A stretch of 64,000 bases of DNA from Pseudomonadales bacterium (GTDB taxonomy: Bacteria > Pseudomonadota > Gammaproteobacteria > Pseudomonadales > Halieaceae), in assembly GCA_024234735.1 (NCBI GenBank), contig JACKNV010000005.1, positions 124,001-188,000 on the forward strand, read 5' to 3'. The notes beneath the pieces were generated by a model. The model was not told the DNA's origin, searched no databases, and saw nothing but the letters and a program-made list of their open reading frames with translations. Of the stretch, positions 61,396 to 64,000 are shown in pieces. Position numbers and translations under genes: made by a program. Within the stretch, counting starts at the first letter, position 1. Each line of letters starts with the position of its first letter.

Positions 61396-63713
61396 AAGTT
61401 GTATTTGACCGTGGCGCCGTAGGTGCGCGGCTCCCCCCACAGGTCCACGGTGCCGGCGATGTTGCTGAGTATGGTGTGCACCCGGTACTCCTCGTCGTCC
61501 AGGTTCTTGCCCCACACGCTGACCATCCAGGTGTCCTGGGGGCTGGTCCAGGTGGCACTGGCGTCGATCACGCCATAGCTGTCTTCCTTGGATGCCGGGC
61601 TGTTGGACGATTCGAAATAGAAACTGCCGGTATAGGCATAGCTGGCCACCCAGTCGATTTCGGAGCCACCCGGCAGGGGCGTGCGGTAGGAGCTGCGCAC
61701 AAAGAAGCTGTCCTGGGGCGCCCGCGGCAAGTCATTGCCTGAAAAGTCGACCGCGCCGTCCTTGAAGGTGTCGTAAGTGGCGTCCAGGTAGGCGTAGTTT
61801 GCCTGCAGGGTCCAGTTCTCGGTCACCAGTCCGGTCACGTCCAGCTCGACGCCCTCGCTGGTGGCTTTCGCATTGGCGCCGACCAGCAGCGAGCCGACCA
61901 GCCGGAATACCTGCAGGTCTTTGTAGTCCATGGTGAAAACGCTGGCATTCACCCGCAGGCGGTTGTCCAGGAACTCGGACTTCAGGCCCAGTTCCCAGCT
62001 GTCGACCTCTTCCGGTTCCAGCGGCACGGCGGCGGCCTCGGGGTTGGTAACGGAGCTGACAAAGGCACCGCTCTTGTAACCCTGGGCAAAGCTCAGGTAG
62101 AGCATGCCGTCGTCGCTGAAGTTCCAGTTGACGCTGGCCGAGGAGGTGACCTTGTTCCAGTCGTCGTCGGCCTTGGTCTGATAGGGGAAAGCCAGCAGCG
62201 AAGTGTCGCCAGTGGCGGCGAACGCACCGAGGTTGGCCGGGCCGTTGGCGGGAATCCCCAGGATCACCGCCTCCTGGGGCGCGAAAATAGCCTGGATTAC
62301 CGAGGGTGGCACGCCCAGGGCGCCGGCCAGTACCGCGGTATCGAACTCGGGGTCTTCGTTGTTTACCAGCCCCTGCTTGATGTCCTTCTTGTCATAGGTG
62401 TAGCGCGAGCCCACACTCACCGACCACTGCTCGTTGAAGGCGTAGTCGATCTGTGCAAACGCCGCGTAACTGGTGGTTTTGGCCTTCTGGGTGAAGTCTA
62501 TGTCGCCATTCAGGAGAATGGCGGTGCCCGGTACCAGGGGCGGGCCGAAGCTGCCGACGAAATTCTCCTTGCGATCGACGTTCTCCTCCATGTAGAACGC
62601 GCCCACCAGCCAGTTCAGCTTCTGGTCTCCGGCCGAGGCCAGGCGCAGTTCCTGGCTGAACTGGTCGGAGTTCTCCTTGGCCGCGTCCACCAGGTTGAAC
62701 GGCGTGAGGCCCTCGGGCAGGCCGGCGAGATCCTCGGAGTGGTGGTAATCCATTTCCCGGTAGGCGGTGATGGAGGTCAGGGTGGCATCGGCCACGGCCC
62801 AGTCCACCCGCAGCAGGCCACCGCTGACCTCCCGGTTCTGGAAGGCATTGGCGGTGGAGGCGCATTTGCGGTTGTCGCCGCCGGTGTACGCCTCGATCAC
62901 TTCCGGGTAGAAGCCTGCCAGGCCTATCGGGTCGTGCAGTTCCAGGTTGTTCACGTTGCGGCAGTTGCCGTTGACCTTGTCTTTCGAGTAGTCGGCGCCC
63001 AGCAGGATGCTGAGGTCGGAGTTAGGGTCCCACTGCAACTGGCCGCGGGCGCTGTTGTTGTCCTGGTCCTGGTAGTCGTTGCCGTCGATGACGTTCTTGA
63101 CGTAACCGTCCTGCTGTTTGGTTTGCGCCACCAGCTTGCCCGCCAGGGTGTCGGTGAGCGGGCCGGTGACCAACCCCTGGACCACCCCCAGGTCGCGGTC
63201 GCCGTAGGTGCCGCTGATGCTGCCCTCGAATTCCTGCGAGGGGCGCTTGGTGTACAGGCTGATGGCGCCGCCCACCACGTTCTTGCCGAACAGCGTGCCC
63301 TGGGGGCCACGCAGGATTTCGATGCGCTCCAGGTCGTACAGGTCGGTGGAGGCGCCGCCGGGGCGGCCGATATAGACCTCGTCGACAAAGGTGGCAACCG
63401 CCGCGTCGCTGGCGGCGGAGTCGAGGGTGTTGCCTATCCCCCGGATAAAGTACTGCGGCTCGCCGATGTTGAACTGGGTCATGTTGAAATTGGGCGTTTC
63501 CAGGGCGACATCGCTCATGCCGCTGATCATGCCCTCCCTGACCTGGTCGCCGCTGATGGCGCTGACCGAAACCGGCACGTCCTGCAGGCTTTCGGTGCGT
63601 TTCTGGGCGGTGACGAGCACTTCTTCCAGGGCGGGCGCCTGGGCCTGTGCGAGTGTGGGCAGGGCCAGCATCACGGCGCCGGCCAGGGGAAGTATGCGTG
63701 GGGTGCTGTTCAC
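61392..63713 (-). CDS. TonB-dependent outer-membrane receptor
   Basis: A 773-residue receptor. The signal peptide ends near residue 25 (TLAQAQA), and the TonB box region is LEEVLVTAQKRTE. The plug domain has YFIRGIGNTLDSAASDAAVA, ILRGPQGTLFGKNVVGGAIS and LYTKRP. The barrel ends with GATVKYNF, a C-terminal aromatic. It imports a large substrate in a TonB-dependent way. The start is GTG 63713 with GGAGGT upstream. It is convergent with the LLM gene and divergent from the HxlR gene at the window edge. Proximity to the ligase-thiolase operon suggests uptake of the same carbon source; this is inference. Confidence 0.93.
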   Translation of the reverse strand: MNSTPRILPLAGAVMLALPTLAQAQAPALEEVLVTAQKRTESLQDVPVSVSAISGDQVREGMISGMSDVALETPNFNMTQFNIGEPQYFIRGIGNTLDSAASDAAVATFVDEVYIGRPGGASTDLYDLERIEILRGPQGTLFGKNVVGGAISLYTKRPSQEFEGSISGTYGDRDLGVVQGLVTGPLTDTLAGKLVAQTKQQDGYVKNVIDGNDYQDQDNNSARGQLQWDPNSDLSILLGADYSKDKVNGNCRNVNNLELHDPIGLAGFYPEVIEAYTGGDNRKCASTANAFQNREVSGGLLRVDWAVADATLTSITAYREMDYHHSEDLAGLPEGLTPFNLVDAAKENSDQFSQELRLASAGDQKLNWLVGAFYMEENVDRKENFVGSFGPPLVPGTAILLNGDIDFTQKAKTTSYAAFAQIDYAFNEQWSVSVGSRYTYDKKDIKQGLVNNEDPEFDTAVLAGALGVPPSVIQAIFAPQEAVILGIPANGPANLGAFAATGDTSLLAFPYQTKADDDWNKVTSSASVNWNFSDDGMLYLSFAQGYKSGAFVSSVTNPEAAAVPLEPEEVDSWELGLKSEFLDNRLRVNASVFTMDYKDLQVFRLVGSLLVGANAKATSEGVELDVTGLVTENWTLQANYAYLDATYDTFKDGAVDFSGNDLPRAPQDSFFVRSSYRTPLPGGSEIDWVASYAYTGSFYFESSNSPASKEDSYGVIDASATWTSPQDTWMVSVWGKNLDDEEYRVHTILSNIAGTVDLWGEPRTYGATVKYNF

Positions 63714-63754
63714 GAGGGGTGACCTCCAGGTTGAATTTATTATGGTGTGCCAAA

Positions 63755-63775
63755 AATAGTACCAATAGTTCTATT
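63755..63775. promoter_or_regulatory. Candidate operator between TonB receptor and HxlR genes
   Basis: AATAGTACC is followed by AATAGTTCTATT (63764-63775), an imperfect palindrome with arms AATAG/CTATT. It lies in the divergent control region and may bind the HxlR protein. Weak evidence. Confidence 0.35.
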
Positions 63776-63857
63776 ATGCAAGTTATAAAACCGGGGTCGG
63801 ACTACCCGGCAGTCCGTCGGTGTCGGGTACAATGCGGCTGCAGACCGGGGAATTCGT

Positions 63858-64000
63858 ATGGGCAAGCTGATTACCAGGGCCAGTTCAATCAATCGCGCGC
63901 TGGACCAGGTGGGGGACAAGTGGTGCCTGCTGATCTTGCAGGAGGTGTTCTGGGGTATCAATTCTTTCAACGACATGCTCGCCGCCACCGGCGTGTCCAA
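63858..64000 (+). CDS. HxlR-family regulator, N-terminal part (runs off the window)
   Basis: The open frame from ATG 63858 gives 47 complete residues. It includes INRALDQVGDKWCLLILQEV, then FWGINSFNDMLAATGVS, the start of an HxlR winged helix with the GDKW signature. The gene continues past the end of the window. It is divergent from the TonB receptor gene and could control it. Confidence 0.85.
   Translation, partial: MGKLITRASSINRALDQVGDKWCLLILQEVFWGINSFNDMLAATGVS

Overview
The window is a high-GC chromosomal segment that looks like a marine gammaproteobacterium of the OM60/NOR5 (Halieaceae-like) type. This is inferred from the gene content: paired DUF1254 proteins, two arylsulfatases, TonB-dependent receptors beside catabolic genes, a Rieske oxygenase, thiolase and acyl-CoA ligase genes, and an unusual type II isocitrate dehydrogenase. 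No rRNA, tRNA, phage, transposase or CRISPR array was seen. I could run no searches, so family calls rest on motifs, length and context.

Layout. 1-3.8 kb: a LysR regulator tail-to-tail with a saccharopine-dehydrogenase-like reductase, then a DUF1326/DUF2182 pair. 3.8-12.0 kb: a minus-strand cluster of GST-like protein, DUF1254 protein, AraC regulator (coupled to it), second DUF1254 protein and a large arylsulfatase. 12.2-19.1 kb: AraC regulator plus FAD-dependent glycerol-3-phosphate dehydrogenase, a frameshifted SnoaL-like gene, a dicarboxylate/amino-acid symporter fused to a solute-binding domain, and a patatin. 19.2-24.4 kb: isocitrate dehydrogenase, then a class III aminotransferase divergent from a glutamine-synthetase-like ligase, probably for polyamine catabolism. 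24.6-42.1 kb: a TonB receptor, a DUF6498 membrane protein, an amidohydrolase lipoprotein, a TPR-sulfotransferase, LuxR and LysR regulators, a second arylsulfatase, a carotenoid oxygenase, an M48 protease, a Rieske oxygenase, a nucleotide-exchanger-like transporter and a Tat-exported aldo/keto reductase.

42.3-49.3 kb is different. It is AT-rich and holds about a dozen small, mostly unknown genes (DUF1330 proteins, lipoproteins, small membrane proteins). Nearly every gene is followed at its 3' side by a related, roughly 80-bp palindromic element. Three genes point right and the rest point left. The layout resembles an integron-type cassette array without an integrase, although canonical attC boxes were not recognised. 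At least two of its genes look broken.

49.3-64 kb returns to high GC: a DUF222-HNH nuclease gene with a LexA-type box, a Xre/RES toxin-antitoxin pair, a cupin, an HxlR/carboxymuconolactone-decarboxylase pair with two palindromic operators, a DUF3604 protein, a tightly overlapping acyl-CoA ligase/SCP2-thiolase/thiolase operon, a divergent LLM-type oxidoreductase, a TonB receptor and the start of another HxlR regulator.

The most unusual structure is a composite repeat at two loci (14.80-15.10 kb and 21.08-21.51 kb). Each locus has two hairpins whose loops share a 19-nt sequence in opposite orientation. The stems differ between loci but stay self-complementary, and 40/41-bp tandem repeats flank them. 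No family known to me explains it.
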